From Alphaproteobacteria bacterium (GTDB taxonomy: Bacteria > Planctomycetota > Phycisphaerae > UBA1845), in the NCBI GenBank assembly GCA_028285105.1, contig JANQQE010000027.1, positions 1-64,000 on the forward strand: DNA of 64,000 bases, given 5' to 3'. The number at the start of each line of letters is the position of its first letter. The first letter of the stretch is position 1. The translations under genes were made by a program, and so were the position numbers. Below are positions 26,173 to 34,986 of this stretch, piece after piece. The notes below the pieces were generated by a model. The model did not search any database, had not been told where the DNA came from, and saw nothing but the letters and a program-made list of their open reading frames with translations.

Positions 26173-26220
26173 GCGATCGAACGATTTATCGATCGAAAGA
26201 CTCAAGCGATCGAACGATTT
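26173..26220. repeat. 15-bp direct repeat rich in CGATCG
   Basis: GCGATCGAACGATTT at 26173-26187 recurs exactly at 26206-26220 (33-base period), with further CGATCG words between and after the copies. It fills most of the 59-base gap between rplY and pth, running up to the pth start. Confidence 0.75.
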
Positions 26221-26230
26221 GGCGATCGAC

Positions 26231-26872
26231 CTACTTGTCGTCGTCGGAAGCTTCATCTTCCTTGGGCTTACCGATGACTTCCGGCATGGCGTCTTCGCCT
26301 TCTTCGGTTTCCTCGACTTCTTCCGTCACCGTCGGGATTCGACAGACAGCCACCTGTTCGTCGGCCTCGGTGATCGCGGTAACGCCTTCAGGCAACTCCA
26401 GGTCCTTGACCAACAGGTCGTCGTTGACGCCCAGGTCGGCAATGCTCGCACGAATCGATTCAGGAATCTTCGTGAGCAGACATTCGACTTCAATCGAATT
26501 CAGGAGCTGCGAAACGACGCCTTCCTCTTCAGTACCCTTCGCGGTTCCGCGAAGTTCAATTTCGACGTTCACTTGAACGCGTTCGTTGATATTCACCCGC
26601 ATCAAATCAAGATGGATCGGGTTGGTACCGAGGTAATCGTATTGAACCGACTTGATCAGGAAATTTGATTTCTTCCCGTTGAAGTTCAGTTCGATCACGT
26701 GCGAATGATGGTCCAGAAGGTTTTCGGCTTCGTGGGCATCGATGGTGATCGGTTCGGGTTTTTCGCCGTGCCCGTAAATGATGGCCGGCATCTTCCCGCT
26801 TTTTCGCATGCGTCGGGTGTGCTTGCTTCCCAGATGTGTTCTGGGTTCAGCATTGATCGTTTCAGTTTCCAT
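26231..26872 (-). CDS. rplY: 50S ribosomal protein bL25, CTC type
   Basis: A 213-residue protein with the N-terminal 5S-rRNA-binding bL25 domain (LGSKHTRRMRKSGKMPAIIYG through about residue 95, including YDYLGTNPIHLDLMRV) and the C-terminal TL5/CTC beta domain (about 100-185). An acidic Glu/Asp-rich tail ends it. It sits between prs and pth, the same order as gcaD-prs-ctc-spoVC of Bacillus. Confidence 0.95.
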   Translation of the reverse strand: METETINAEPRTHLGSKHTRRMRKSGKMPAIIYGHGEKPEPITIDAHEAENLLDHHSHVIELNFNGKKSNFLIKSVQYDYLGTNPIHLDLMRVNINERVQVNVEIELRGTAKGTEEEGVVSQLLNSIEVECLLTKIPESIRASIADLGVNDDLLVKDLELPEGVTAITEADEQVAVCRIPTVTEEVEETEEGEDAMPEVIGKPKEDEASDDDK

Positions 26873-27004
26873 TTCAACTTATCTCCACGTCTGTTGCATC
26901 GTACTTCCGGTATTTTCCACTCGATCGTTTGCAATCAAGATCAAGTCTGCCGGACAGGTCTTTAACTCTTAATCCTACCATCACCCTATGAACGAAACAG
27001 AACA

Positions 27005-28003
27005 CTATGATCGAAACAATGCACTGATCGATTCATCGCGATGAATCCGACGGATCGCCTCGCCCAGCAATTCGGCGACGCCGACCACTTCCAAATTGGG
27101 CAGCTTGGCCTTGACGGTGTTGCGCTCAGGGACGCTGTCTGTCACCCATATTCTTGTGAAGTCCGATTCTTGCAGCCGTTCGATACAGGGGCCAGCAAAG
27201 ATTCCATGCGTCGCGCCTGCATACACCGACTTTGCGCCAAAACTTCTGACCAACTTTGCAGCGCTCGCCAATGTACCGCCCGTTGTGATCATGTCATCAA
27301 ATAACAACACGTTCTTGTCTTTGACATCGCCAATGACGTTCGTCATTTCGACCGTGTCACCGCTGCGGCGACGCTTGTCGATGATCGCGATTTCTCCGCC
27401 CAACTCCGTCGCGTACTTGTTCGCGGTCTTGAGATTACCAACATCCGGCGAGACAATCACAGTATCTTGAATGCCGAGTTCCTTGACTTCTTTTGCAATG
27501 AGGGGGAACCCAGTCAAGTGATCGACCGGGATGTCGAAGAAGCCTTGAATCTGATCGGCGTGCAAATCCAACGTGACAACGCGATGAGCGCCAGCCGCGG
27601 TGATCAGGTTGGCTAGCATCTTCGCAGTAATTGGTGTGCGTCCCTCGGATTTTCGATCCTGCCGCGCATATCCAAAGTAGGGGATGACGGCAGTGATTCG
27701 ATTGGCGCTCGCCCGCCGCAGACAATCGATGAAAATCAAGAGTTGCATCAGGTTGTCATTGACCGGCGGGCTGGTGGATTGGACCACGAAGCAATCTCGT
27801 CCGCGCACGTCGACTTCCAACTTGACAAACGATTCGCCATCCGGGAAGTCTTCGAGATGGGCGGTGCCTTGCGGGATGTCGAGATAGCGACAAATGCGCG
27901 TCGCCAGATCGAAGCCACCGCTTCCGCCGAATATCATTAATTTGCCGGAGTTTCCGGGGCGGTCCGGTTGGGTGGAAGTTGGATTGCCTGCAAGTGGAAT
28001 CAT
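27005..28003 (-). CDS. prs: Ribose-phosphate pyrophosphokinase (PRPP synthetase)
   Basis: Makes phosphoribosyl pyrophosphate from ribose 5-phosphate and ATP for nucleotide, histidine and tryptophan synthesis. The 332-residue protein has an N-terminal extension of about 20 residues, then LMIFGGSGGFDLATRI, YFGYARQDRKSEGRTPI, the metal/PRPP signature DLHADQIQGFF, and LLFDDMITTGGT for the ribose phosphate. Its ATG follows the glmU-like stop after 2 bases, so the two are cotranscribed. This matches the Bacillus glmU-prs order. Confidence 0.96.
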   Translation of the reverse strand: MIPLAGNPTSTQPDRPGNSGKLMIFGGSGGFDLATRICRYLDIPQGTAHLEDFPDGESFVKLEVDVRGRDCFVVQSTSPPVNDNLMQLLIFIDCLRRASANRITAVIPYFGYARQDRKSEGRTPITAKMLANLITAAGAHRVVTLDLHADQIQGFFDIPVDHLTGFPLIAKEVKELGIQDTVIVSPDVGNLKTANKYATELGGEIAIIDKRRRSGDTVEMTNVIGDVKDKNVLLFDDMITTGGTLASAAKLVRSFGAKSVYAGATHGIFAGPCIERLQESDFTRIWVTDSVPERNTVKAKLPNLEVVGVAELLGEAIRRIHRDESISALFRS

Positions 28004-28005
28004 GG

Positions 28006-28995
28006 TCAGATCCGAGCCTCTGCGTTTGATGTTCCACGAACGGTGTTACCTGTAATGATCGTACCGCCAGCAACCACCAAATCACCCGCCGCAATCATCG
28101 CGTGTGGCCCGATTCGGCAATCGTCGCCAACCCTTGCCCCTCTGCCGATGAAGCTGAACGGATAAATTGTTGTTTCTTTACCGATCGTTGCGTCGCTTTC
28201 GATCCAGGTTGTCGTCGGATCGACGATGCTGACGCACTGTTCCATCCAGTGATTTTGGATTCGACCCTGCATCATCCGGGCGACGATCGCGAGATCAGCG
28301 CGGGAGTTGATACCCATCGCGTCTTCGGGCGGGACGGCAGCCACAGCGCCTGCGCCCCATCCTTTTTTCAACGAATCTGCTACCGTGTCGGTGATGTAGT
28401 ATTCACCCTTGGCGTTGTCATTGGAAAGATCATCGAGCAAACCGAACATTCGCTTGCCGTCATAGCAGTAGTAGCTGACGTTGACTTCGCAAACATTGCG
28501 CTGGGCGTCGGTGCAATCCTTGTCTTCGACGATGGCTGCCAACTTGCCTGCGTCGTCGCGAATGATGCGGCCGTAACTTGATGGATCGTCGAGAACGGAG
28601 GTCGCCAATGTGACGGCATCACCGGATCGGGCATTTTCAGCCAGCAATTCTTCGAGCGTATTCTGACGAATCAGCGGCATGTCACCCGCGATGCAAAGGA
28701 CCTGTCCGTCACAGTTAGCGAGCGCATCTTTGCACATCTGCGCCGCGTGGCCCGTTCCTTTTTGATCTTTTTGTTCGACCCACACAATATCGTCGCAGTC
28801 GGAAAAGGCTTCGATCACGTCGTCTTTCCGATGGCCAACCACAATCACCAATCGGCCAACGCCGGCTCCGCGACAAGCCTCGATGACGTACGAGAGCATG
28901 CTTCGCCCGCAGATGTCATGAAGCACCTTGGGCATCTCGCTTTTCATGCGAGTACTCTTGCCGGCAGCCAGAATGATTGCAGTTGTGTTGCTCAA
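28006..28995 (-). CDS. GlmU-like UDP-GlcNAc pyrophosphorylase without the acetyltransferase domain
   Basis: A 329-residue protein. The N-terminal nucleotidyltransferase (AIILAAGKSTRMKSEMPKVLHDICGR, GDMPLI, VCEVNVSYYCYDG, ADLAIVARMMQGRIQNHWM) makes UDP-N-acetylglucosamine from UTP and N-acetylglucosamine 1-phosphate. It is followed by only about four left-handed-helix coils, ending GNTVRGTSNAEARI. Full GlmU is about 456 residues and carries its acetyl-CoA site in the missing C-terminal half. The stop is followed 2 bases later by prs, leaving no room for a lost domain, so this is a stable short form and not a fresh frameshift. GlcN-1-P acetylation must be done by another protein. Confidence 0.88.
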   Translation of the reverse strand: MSNTTAIILAAGKSTRMKSEMPKVLHDICGRSMLSYVIEACRGAGVGRLVIVVGHRKDDVIEAFSDCDDIVWVEQKDQKGTGHAAQMCKDALANCDGQVLCIAGDMPLIRQNTLEELLAENARSGDAVTLATSVLDDPSSYGRIIRDDAGKLAAIVEDKDCTDAQRNVCEVNVSYYCYDGKRMFGLLDDLSNDNAKGEYYITDTVADSLKKGWGAGAVAAVPPEDAMGINSRADLAIVARMMQGRIQNHWMEQCVSIVDPTTTWIESDATIGKETTIYPFSFIGRGARVGDDCRIGPHAMIAAGDLVVAGGTIITGNTVRGTSNAEARI

Positions 28996-29143
28996 GGTAC
29001 AAATAGTCCTTCACCAAAATAGCCAGCGTAGGGACAGACAAACGACCGGTCCCAAAGGGCCTGTGGATGATTCGTTCGACACGGCGCAGTAGACGGCGCT
29101 ACGAAGCGATTACTCTGGTTGGTTATAGAAGCGAGAAAGGAGA

Positions 29144-29214
29144 CAACCCGACCAGGACTCGAACCTGGAACGACAGGACCAAAACCTGTTGTGTTACCAT
29201 TACACCATCGGGTT
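29144..29214 (-). tRNA. tRNA-Gln (anticodon TTG)
   Basis: Minus-strand cloverleaf with acceptor AACCCGA/TCGGGTT, an anticodon arm reading CAGGTTTTGGTCCTG, a T-arm with GTTCGAGTC and discriminator G. CCA is not encoded. Confidence 0.95.
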
Positions 29215-29638
29215 TACCGAAACTAATTCCGGTCTGGCCAACCCCGTGCATTTAAGGTTCTAAGCATTCAATTTATCTGCATGAAAGTCTCATGCATTCA
29301 AATTGACGCCACCGATCCAGCAAGTGCATCCGGTGCAGGCCTGGGTCATGCCTCTTATTTCCGCGACGAACCAATTTACGAAACATATGGCGCCACGGTT
29401 TCAGACGTGACGCGGCATCGTTCTGCACCGAGGCCTGAATGGTCAGCCGCGTAAGAGACCACCCAGAGCGAATCAGACTGGAACCCCGATCAATGCGGAA
29501 TTCTGGTCCTAGACGACTGCCCCATGGAGCGCAAAACCTAAAATCCACAGGCAGTTAGCAAACGCCTTCCACCTGTGACGGGTAGCTTAGTTTGTGGTGA
29601 ATTGAAGTCAAGACCGCTCAAGGCGACGGTCCGGTGCG
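29215..29638. other. Gene-free stretch upstream of tRNA-Gln
   Basis: No convincing gene. It holds a short perfect dyad TGCATGA-N5-TCATGCA (29278-29296) that may belong to the tRNA-Gln promoter region. The rest shows no recognisable structure. Confidence 0.55.
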
Positions 29639-30142
29639 TTACCGGAGAATCAGGCGATACTCGTCGCAGGCCAAATAGCGGCGGGTTTCTTCCGACGCTC
29701 TTTGCTCAACGATTTCAAAGCCGCTTTTTGTGAGTACACGGATCGATCCTGCATTGGTCGTCGCGGCCGTTGCGTAAACTGGGCGTGTTGGGACCAGATC
29801 GAGCAGGAGAGCCAAGGCACGCGAGGCGATCCCACGCCCCCAAAATTGCTGACCGAGGCCGAAACCCACGTCGTGACACTCGCCCACCATGCGGCAGCCA
29901 ATCGTTCCGCATAGTTGCCCGTCGGCAAGGATCGCTTTCTGCACATTCTTTGATATTCCAGCAGCATCGTCCGCGATGATTTTGTTCCAAATCTCATCGA
30001 ATTCCGATTTGCTTCGTGGTTTGATCATCGCCATCGCACACCACGCGGGGGCGTTTTCAAATTCGTAAAGCGTTCGCAAATCCTGGGGCTCAATCTCGCG
30101 CAGCAACACGTTGGCGGAAGGCGATGGTCGTGGGGCATTCAT
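29639..30142 (-). CDS. GNAT-family N-acetyltransferase (RimJ-like)
   Basis: A 167-residue acetyltransferase of the RimJ/RimL-like group. It shows VLLREIEPQDLRTLYEF, GTIGCRMVGECHDVGFGLGQQFWGRGIASRALALLLD (the acetyl-CoA pyrophosphate loop is WGRGIA) and AATTNAGSIRVLTKSGFEIVEQ. These enzymes acetylate protein N-termini or small amines, and the substrate is not predictable. It stands between csrA and tRNA-Gln, about 100 bases after csrA. Confidence 0.85.
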   Translation of the reverse strand: MNAPRPSPSANVLLREIEPQDLRTLYEFENAPAWCAMAMIKPRSKSEFDEIWNKIIADDAAGISKNVQKAILADGQLCGTIGCRMVGECHDVGFGLGQQFWGRGIASRALALLLDLVPTRPVYATAATTNAGSIRVLTKSGFEIVEQRASEETRRYLACDEYRLILR

Positions 30143-30241
30143 GTATATGGTGCCGACAAGGGTTGGGTTGGGACCGTATACGAATAACGAATGGTACCAA
30201 CCTATGGAGAGAATTAGAACCAGTGGGGGCTGTGGTGTGGG

Positions 30242-30466
30242 TTATTGGCCGGCTTGTTTGGACTGCGTGCCATTTGGTTTCTCGGTGGCAGCGCCTTCTT
30301 CGTTTTCGCGGCGGATGGCCTCGTAGACTTCTTTGCGGTGAACCGAAACCTGTCTTGGGGCGTTGATGCCCACGCGGACTTTGTCGCCACGCACGTCAAC
30401 AATGGTGATTTCGATGTCGTCTCCGATCATGATCGACTGATCGCGTTGACGTGATAGGACAAGCAT
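30242..30466 (-). CDS. csrA: CsrA, carbon storage / translational regulator
   Basis: A 74-residue protein starting [20 protein letters not shown], with the RNA-binding strand [22 protein letters not shown], diagnostic for CsrA. The dimer binds GGA motifs in mRNA leaders and usually blocks translation. The start at 30466 is preceded by GGAG; the open frame extends further but the family begins here. In many bacteria csrA is next to fliW and flagellin genes; none is present, so this is an orphan copy. The last 20 residues are a polar tail. Confidence 0.96.
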   Translation of the reverse strand: MLVLSRQRDQSIMIGDDIEITIVDVRGDKVRVGINAPRQVSVHRKEVYEAIRRENEEGAATEKPNGTQSKQAGQ

Positions 30467-30964
30467 GAGCCAACTCCTTTGGCGATTGCCTGTTTGGCAA
30501 CACCGAGGCCATTCAGCACTCAGCGGGCGATCCGTTGTCGATCGCTTCAAAAAACGGTGACTTTGTCGTCAGGCGACTCCACCCAGGACGCATCACCGAA
30601 CCTCGTTACAGACTTTTCCGGTTGCCATCGACACGCGTGCTGGAAATTCAGAATTATTCCGCAAAGATGTCGATGGCCAACTCTGTGAAATACTAGTCCA
30701 TAAACCGGCTCAAGTCACTTGGTCACAACCATGTCAAATGACTTGATCGCGGTATGTGAAGATCGGCAATTCACAGATGTGTGCTTATTTAAGGTGTGTT
30801 TGCGTCATTGACTGAGTCCGGTCCGGTAATGGTATGGAACGTGCGCGCCAATATTTTTGGCACGCTGGGAATTCGAAAGCAAATGGGAAAACAATATGGG
30901 GCGTAATGACAGGATATTTGGGCGGAATGCGAAAGCTCATACGCAATGACGTACACAGACGGAT
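30467..30964. other. Gene-free stretch between csrA and the coiled-coil gene
   Basis: No gene found. Two stem-loops are visible: CAAGTCA...TGACTTG (30711-30717 and 30739-30745), and a 9-bp stem at 30843-30865 with one G-U pair that could end the minus-strand coiled-coil gene, although no T run follows. Confidence 0.5.
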
Positions 30965-32887
30965 TCAGTTGCGCCGTCCGATCCGGCTGATTCCGAGTAC
31001 GCCGATGAAGCTTGTACCCCATGCCGCAAGAATCGCAGTCACCAAATTAAACAGGTTTTTCGGACGCTTGCTGACAGAGTGAGCTTCGATGGCCACTTTA
31101 TTGGGGAATTGTAATTCGACTGGGTTCTCTTCGATTCGTTTCAGTTGAATCTGCGTGTTATTGATTTGACGTTCGACGAATTCTTTTTTTGCGCTTGTTG
31201 TTTCAAGCTCGAATACCTGGTCCAGATAAGTATTGGAGTCGTTGTCTTGACCCTGCATTTTCGAAAGCGTTTCAATGAGCGATCCAGCAATCTCGTCTGT
31301 TGCAATTCGCAGGATTCCGACACTTTTGGTGAGCGATTCGATTTTTCGTTGTCGTTCATCGAACGCGCGTTGGCGTGCCTGCTCTTCCAACGTCGTTTCG
31401 ATTTCCTTCATGATCAGCGTTGTACGCTGTGCCAACCCGCGCGATCCGCGAAGGGCGGCATCGAGCAAAAACTCGTTTGGATCGCGCAGGCCATTTGCAG
31501 CAATGGCAAAACGCGCTTCGGAATCGATCAGGATGGCGATCTCGCGCGTGAGGGTCGCCATTTCAAAATGACCCTTGGCGCTATCGGAGCCAGCCTCTCG
31601 GAAATCGCGTAGCTGCGTCTTCATTTTGTCGAGCAGGCGTTTCGCCTGAAAATCGAATCCGGCGGCTTTCGCTGCGATGCGATCGTGGAAGTCAAGAACA
31701 TCGCCTTGCTTCGGGTCGATCGGCTGCTCAGCGAGATTCTTGAAACCGTCGTTCCACTCTCGGGCGAATCCGATTGCGAGGGAATTAAGTGCGCTGGCTG
31801 TCTCGGAAATACGCTCCATCGCAAGACGCTTTTCGGGAGACAGCTTTGAACCGTCTGAACCTTTTGCGCATTCGGTAATCTTTGACAATGCGCTCAGGGC
31901 ATTGGTCAGGGGTTGTTCTGCCCGCCTGTGGACCTTGGCCATCGCTCGTCGTACGTCTTCGAGTCGATCCTTTAGTTGGACCAGATCGCCGGTCAATACG
32001 ACATGCTGGCTGTAGGCTTTGGCACGATCTTCGGGATCAATAATAGCCGTCGCGGGAGGGGGCGTTTGCAGCAATTCGTCAAGTTGACGCTGCGTTTCGA
32101 CGAGTTCCATTCGTTGGCCCGTGTACCTTGAACGACTTCGATGCAGCCGCTTCCAGTACCGCCGAAATGCTTCATTGAGCGACCAGTGGGTGTTCCCCTC
32201 TTCGCCTGCGTCATGAACAATTGCGTCGAGCGGTAACGATTCGATGGCTGCAAGGCCATCGAGGATTTGGTTCAGGTCTTCGATTTGACTTTGCAGGAAG
32301 ATCGTCCGACTTTCTTGCCGCTGTTTCTCACGGGTTTTCATCGATTCGTATTCGGACTGAAAGCGTTGGTCCAGCCCCGCGACAAATGCCTGTATCTCGC
32401 CGCGATTGGTCGAGATAACCTCGATGGCCGTGTCGCTCGTCGGGTTTCTGACGATGGGCGTCTGGACCAACTCAAGGGACGTATCGCTGTCTCGATTCCT
32501 TGCCTCGGTCCAAGCAGTGGCCAGGAACACGCTCCGGATCGAATCGGTGACTTCCGGCATGATTTTGCGCGTTGGTTTGCCCGAGATCGCTGAACTGCCG
32601 GGTTCGATTTGTAAGGTTGCACCACCACCGTACTTGGGTGGATTGACGTAAGCAGCCACCGCAGCGGCAGCGATGGGGATCACGATCAGCGAAATCAAGC
32701 GTAGCTTTCCTTGACGGGATGGCTTGGATTTGCGTGAAGGCGATTCCAATGGTTGGTCAGGTCTATTCGCGGGAAGCGTGTGTTCCGGATCTGCAAAGTC
32801 GGGGCGTGTTCTCGGTCCCGGGCCATTGGGGCGGGGATTCTCAGCCATTCGCTGGGCGCTCAAGACTGGTCTTTGCGATTTTTTCAC
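30965..32887 (-). CDS. Coiled-coil protein with terminal membrane segments (Wzz-like layout)
   Basis: A 640-residue protein with a Pro/Arg-rich cytosolic start, a membrane segment at about 62-81 (LISLIVIPIAAAAVAAYVN), about 520 residues of charged heptad-rich helix with polar loops, and a C-terminal membrane segment (LVTAILAAWGTSFIGVLGI) at about 612-634. After the first segment, PPKYGGGATLQI resembles the start of the Wzz / GumC polysaccharide co-polymerase domain, whose members have two flanking membrane helices and a coiled periplasmic body. No tyrosine-kinase domain is attached. No polysaccharide genes are adjacent, so a role in surface polymer length control is only a suggestion. Confidence 0.6.
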   Translation of the reverse strand: MKKSQRPVLSAQRMAENPRPNGPGPRTRPDFADPEHTLPANRPDQPLESPSRKSKPSRQGKLRLISLIVIPIAAAAVAAYVNPPKYGGGATLQIEPGSSAISGKPTRKIMPEVTDSIRSVFLATAWTEARNRDSDTSLELVQTPIVRNPTSDTAIEVISTNRGEIQAFVAGLDQRFQSEYESMKTREKQRQESRTIFLQSQIEDLNQILDGLAAIESLPLDAIVHDAGEEGNTHWSLNEAFRRYWKRLHRSRSRYTGQRMELVETQRQLDELLQTPPPATAIIDPEDRAKAYSQHVVLTGDLVQLKDRLEDVRRAMAKVHRRAEQPLTNALSALSKITECAKGSDGSKLSPEKRLAMERISETASALNSLAIGFAREWNDGFKNLAEQPIDPKQGDVLDFHDRIAAKAAGFDFQAKRLLDKMKTQLRDFREAGSDSAKGHFEMATLTREIAILIDSEARFAIAANGLRDPNEFLLDAALRGSRGLAQRTTLIMKEIETTLEEQARQRAFDERQRKIESLTKSVGILRIATDEIAGSLIETLSKMQGQDNDSNTYLDQVFELETTSAKKEFVERQINNTQIQLKRIEENPVELQFPNKVAIEAHSVSKRPKNLFNLVTAILAAWGTSFIGVLGISRIGRRN

Positions 32888-33307
32888 AGGACCTCATGAA
32901 GGCTATGCCGCAGATCGCTGCATCGGGTTGGCGACTCGTCTTAGTCTGGCTTAGGGTCTGCACAGTTTCATTGACAGTGTAACTCGCGGACTGGATGACT
33001 ACAATGGTCGGCTTGAACCGAGGCTTGAATTCTATCCACGCTGGTGTGTTTTCAACGGTGCGTTTGTCGGGTTTCAAATGATCGCTTTGGTGATGCATTC
33101 TGTGTGCATTTTCCGGTTTGACAAGGTATTGCAGATGTCTATACTGGCGACGCTCCAAGGGAAGTCTGCGCGTTTGCAAATTGTTCATAACCCTTGGATT
33201 CCAATGGACTTCCGTGTTGCGGGGCTGGTCAAAAACCACCCGCCACAGTCGGCGTGTTTTCGTTCTGCGAGACGGTTCGGCCCAGAGGTGGTCTGGAGGA
33301 TGGTAGC

Positions 33308-33326
<19 letters not shown>
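32888..33326. other. Gene-free region with the tuf-cluster promoter
   Basis: Divergent region between the minus-strand coiled-coil gene and tRNA-Thr. It holds a strong promoter at 33118-33145 and a partial duplicate of the tRNA-Thr 5' end at 33308-33324. No coding potential with recognisable motifs. Confidence 0.6.
33118..33145 (+). promoter_or_regulatory. Strong sigma-70-type promoter for tRNA-Thr and tuf
   Basis: A consensus TTGACA (33118-33123), 16-base spacer and TATACT (33140-33145). Transcription from about 33152 would produce tRNA-Thr and then tuf, an arrangement like thrT-tufB of E. coli. Confidence 0.75.
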
Positions 33327-33398
<72 letters not shown>

Positions 33399-33618
33399 GT
33401 TATTTCAAGATGGGCCTGAAGTTGTTCTTGATTGAAAAACGTAGTGCATGGCTGGTCGTCAAAGGGTGCGGTAGGCGGGCTCGCTCCAGACTGTAACCTG
33501 AATATCGACGGTCCGGGTAATGCAAAGGATATAACTGAAACCAAATTCGCATGGCGCGGATTGAATAGGGCGGCAATGGAAAGTTGCCCTGTCACGCAGA
33601 ACTGGAGGATCATCTACG

Positions 33619-34824
33619 ATGGCCAAGGAGACTTTTGAACGTACCAAGCCGCACGTCAACGTGGGCACGATTGGGCACGTTGACCATGGTAAGACGACCC
33701 TGACCGCAGCGATCGCAACGGTGCAGTCGGCAAAGGGTTTGTGTCAAGCCATCAGTTATGACGAGGTGGCGAAGGCATCGGAGTCGCAAGGCCGTCGTGA
33801 TTCGTCCAAGATCATGACGATTGCCACGTCGCACGTGGAATACGAAACCGAAAATCGTCACTACGCGCACGTCGACTGCCCGGGTCACGCCGACTACGTC
33901 AAGAATATGATCACCGGTGCCGCCCAGATGGACGGCGCCATTCTGGTGGTATCTGCCGCCGACGGTCCGATGCCCCAGACCCGCGAGCACATCTTGCTCG
34001 CCCGTCAGGTCAACGTTCCGTACCTGGTCGTGTTCCTCAACAAGATCGACCTCGTCGATGACGAAGAATTGCTCGATCTGGTTGAACTCGAAGTTCGCGA
34101 GCTGCTCAGCAAGTATGACTTCCCGGGTGACGATGCACCGGTCATTCGTGGCTCGTCGCTGCCGGCACTTGAAAATCCGACGGATGAGGCCAAGACCAAG
34201 TGCATCGCCGACCTGCTTGAGGCGCTTGACACGCACGTACCTGAGCCCAAGCGCGAAGTCGATCAGGACTTCCTGATGTCGATCGAAGATGTCTTCAGCA
34301 TCAAGGGTCGTGGTACGGTCGTGACCGGTCGTATCGACCGCGGTATCGTCAAGGTTGGTGAAGAAATCGAAATTGTCGGTCTGACCGACAGTCGCAAGAC
34401 CACCGTGACCGGCGTCGAGATGTTCCGCAAGATGCTCGATGAAGGCCGCGCCGGTGACAACGTCGGTTGTCTGCTGCGTGGTGTCGGTAAGGACGAAGTC
34501 GAACGTGGTCAGGTGCTTGCCAAACCGGGCACGATCACACCGCACACCAAGTTTGAGTCTGAGGTCTACGTGTTGACCAAGGAGGAAGGTGGTCGTCACA
34601 CCCCATTCTTTACGGGGTATCGTCCGCAGTTCTACTTCCGCACAACGGACGTGACTGGTTCGCTTGAGTTGCAGGGCGGCGCAGAAATGTGCATGCCTGG
34701 TGACAACATCACCATGATCGTCGAACTTGGTAAGCCAATCGCCATGGAACAGGGATTGCGCTTCGCAGTGCGTGAGGGTGGCCGAACGGTTGGCTCGGGT
34801 GTTGTGGCGAAGATCCTCGAGTAG
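33619..34824 (+). CDS. tuf: Elongation factor Tu
   Basis: GTPase that delivers aminoacyl-tRNA to the ribosome. The 401-residue protein has G1 GHVDHGKT (19-26), G3 DCPGH, G4 NKID, and domains 2 and 3 complete to [10 protein letters not shown]. Switch I is divergent: where nearly all bacteria read RGITINTSH, this protein reads KIMTIATSH (Lys64-His72). It keeps the Mg-binding Thr67 but loses the Arg-Gly, and the preceding loop ([10 protein letters not shown]) is also unlike E. coli. As I recall, Rhodopirellula EF-Tu carries a similar change, so it looks like a planctomycete trait. A terminator-like stem-loop follows. Confidence 0.97.
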   Translation: MAKETFERTKPHVNVGTIGHVDHGKTTLTAAIATVQSAKGLCQAISYDEVAKASESQGRRDSSKIMTIATSHVEYETENRHYAHVDCPGHADYVKNMITGAAQMDGAILVVSAADGPMPQTREHILLARQVNVPYLVVFLNKIDLVDDEELLDLVELEVRELLSKYDFPGDDAPVIRGSSLPALENPTDEAKTKCIADLLEALDTHVPEPKREVDQDFLMSIEDVFSIKGRGTVVTGRIDRGIVKVGEEIEIVGLTDSRKTTVTGVEMFRKMLDEGRAGDNVGCLLRGVGKDEVERGQVLAKPGTITPHTKFESEVYVLTKEEGGRHTPFFTGYRPQFYFRTTDVTGSLELQGGAEMCMPGDNITMIVELGKPIAMEQGLRFAVREGGRTVGSGVVAKILE

Positions 34825-34852
34825 GGTCTGGGCTTTAGGTTCAGTACAAGTC

Positions 34853-34882
34853 GCAGGGGCCTGGAGCTGTTCAGGCCTCTGC
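34853..34882 (+). terminator. Stem-loop after tuf
   Basis: An 11-bp stem (34853-34863 with 34872-34882, one G-U pair) around an 8-base loop, 29 bases past the tuf stop, followed by only a short T-rich stretch. Likely partial terminator or processing site between tuf and rpmG. Confidence 0.5.
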
Positions 34883-34894
34883 ATCGATTTATAG

Positions 34895-34943
34895 TTCGAT
34901 CGTACGATTCATATTGATCGTGCGTTTCGTATTGATCGTACGC
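34895..34943. repeat. Tandem 18-bp direct repeat after tuf
   Basis: Copies at 34908-34925 and 34926-34943 differ at two positions; a shorter related unit (TTCGATCGTACGA) precedes them at 34895-34907. The words are partly palindromic (GATCGTAC). They lie between tuf and rpmG. Confidence 0.7.
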
Positions 34944-34986
34944 TGCCACGGCTTTTCTTGTGGCACATGGTTGGAGGCGTTGGGAC

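Noticed and set aside
28006-28995. GlmU-like gene as a frameshifted pseudogene
   Set aside because: The next gene starts 2 bases after the stop and no hexapeptide-coding sequence continues in another frame, so there is no lost C-terminal half to recover.
30742-30965. Possible flagellar context for csrA
   Set aside because: No fliW, flgL or flagellin-like gene is present on either side, so I do not infer a flagellar role.
32971-33005. TTGACA followed by TACAAT as a second tuf-cluster promoter
   Set aside because: The spacer is 23 bases, well outside the usual range; the promoter at 33118-33145 is far better.
33610-34884. Long open frame on the minus strand opposite tuf
   Set aside because: It mirrors EF-Tu exactly and has no family motifs; a shadow created by the codon bias of a highly expressed gene. 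The same applies to long minus-strand frames opposite rpoB (41360-42556, 42560-44035).
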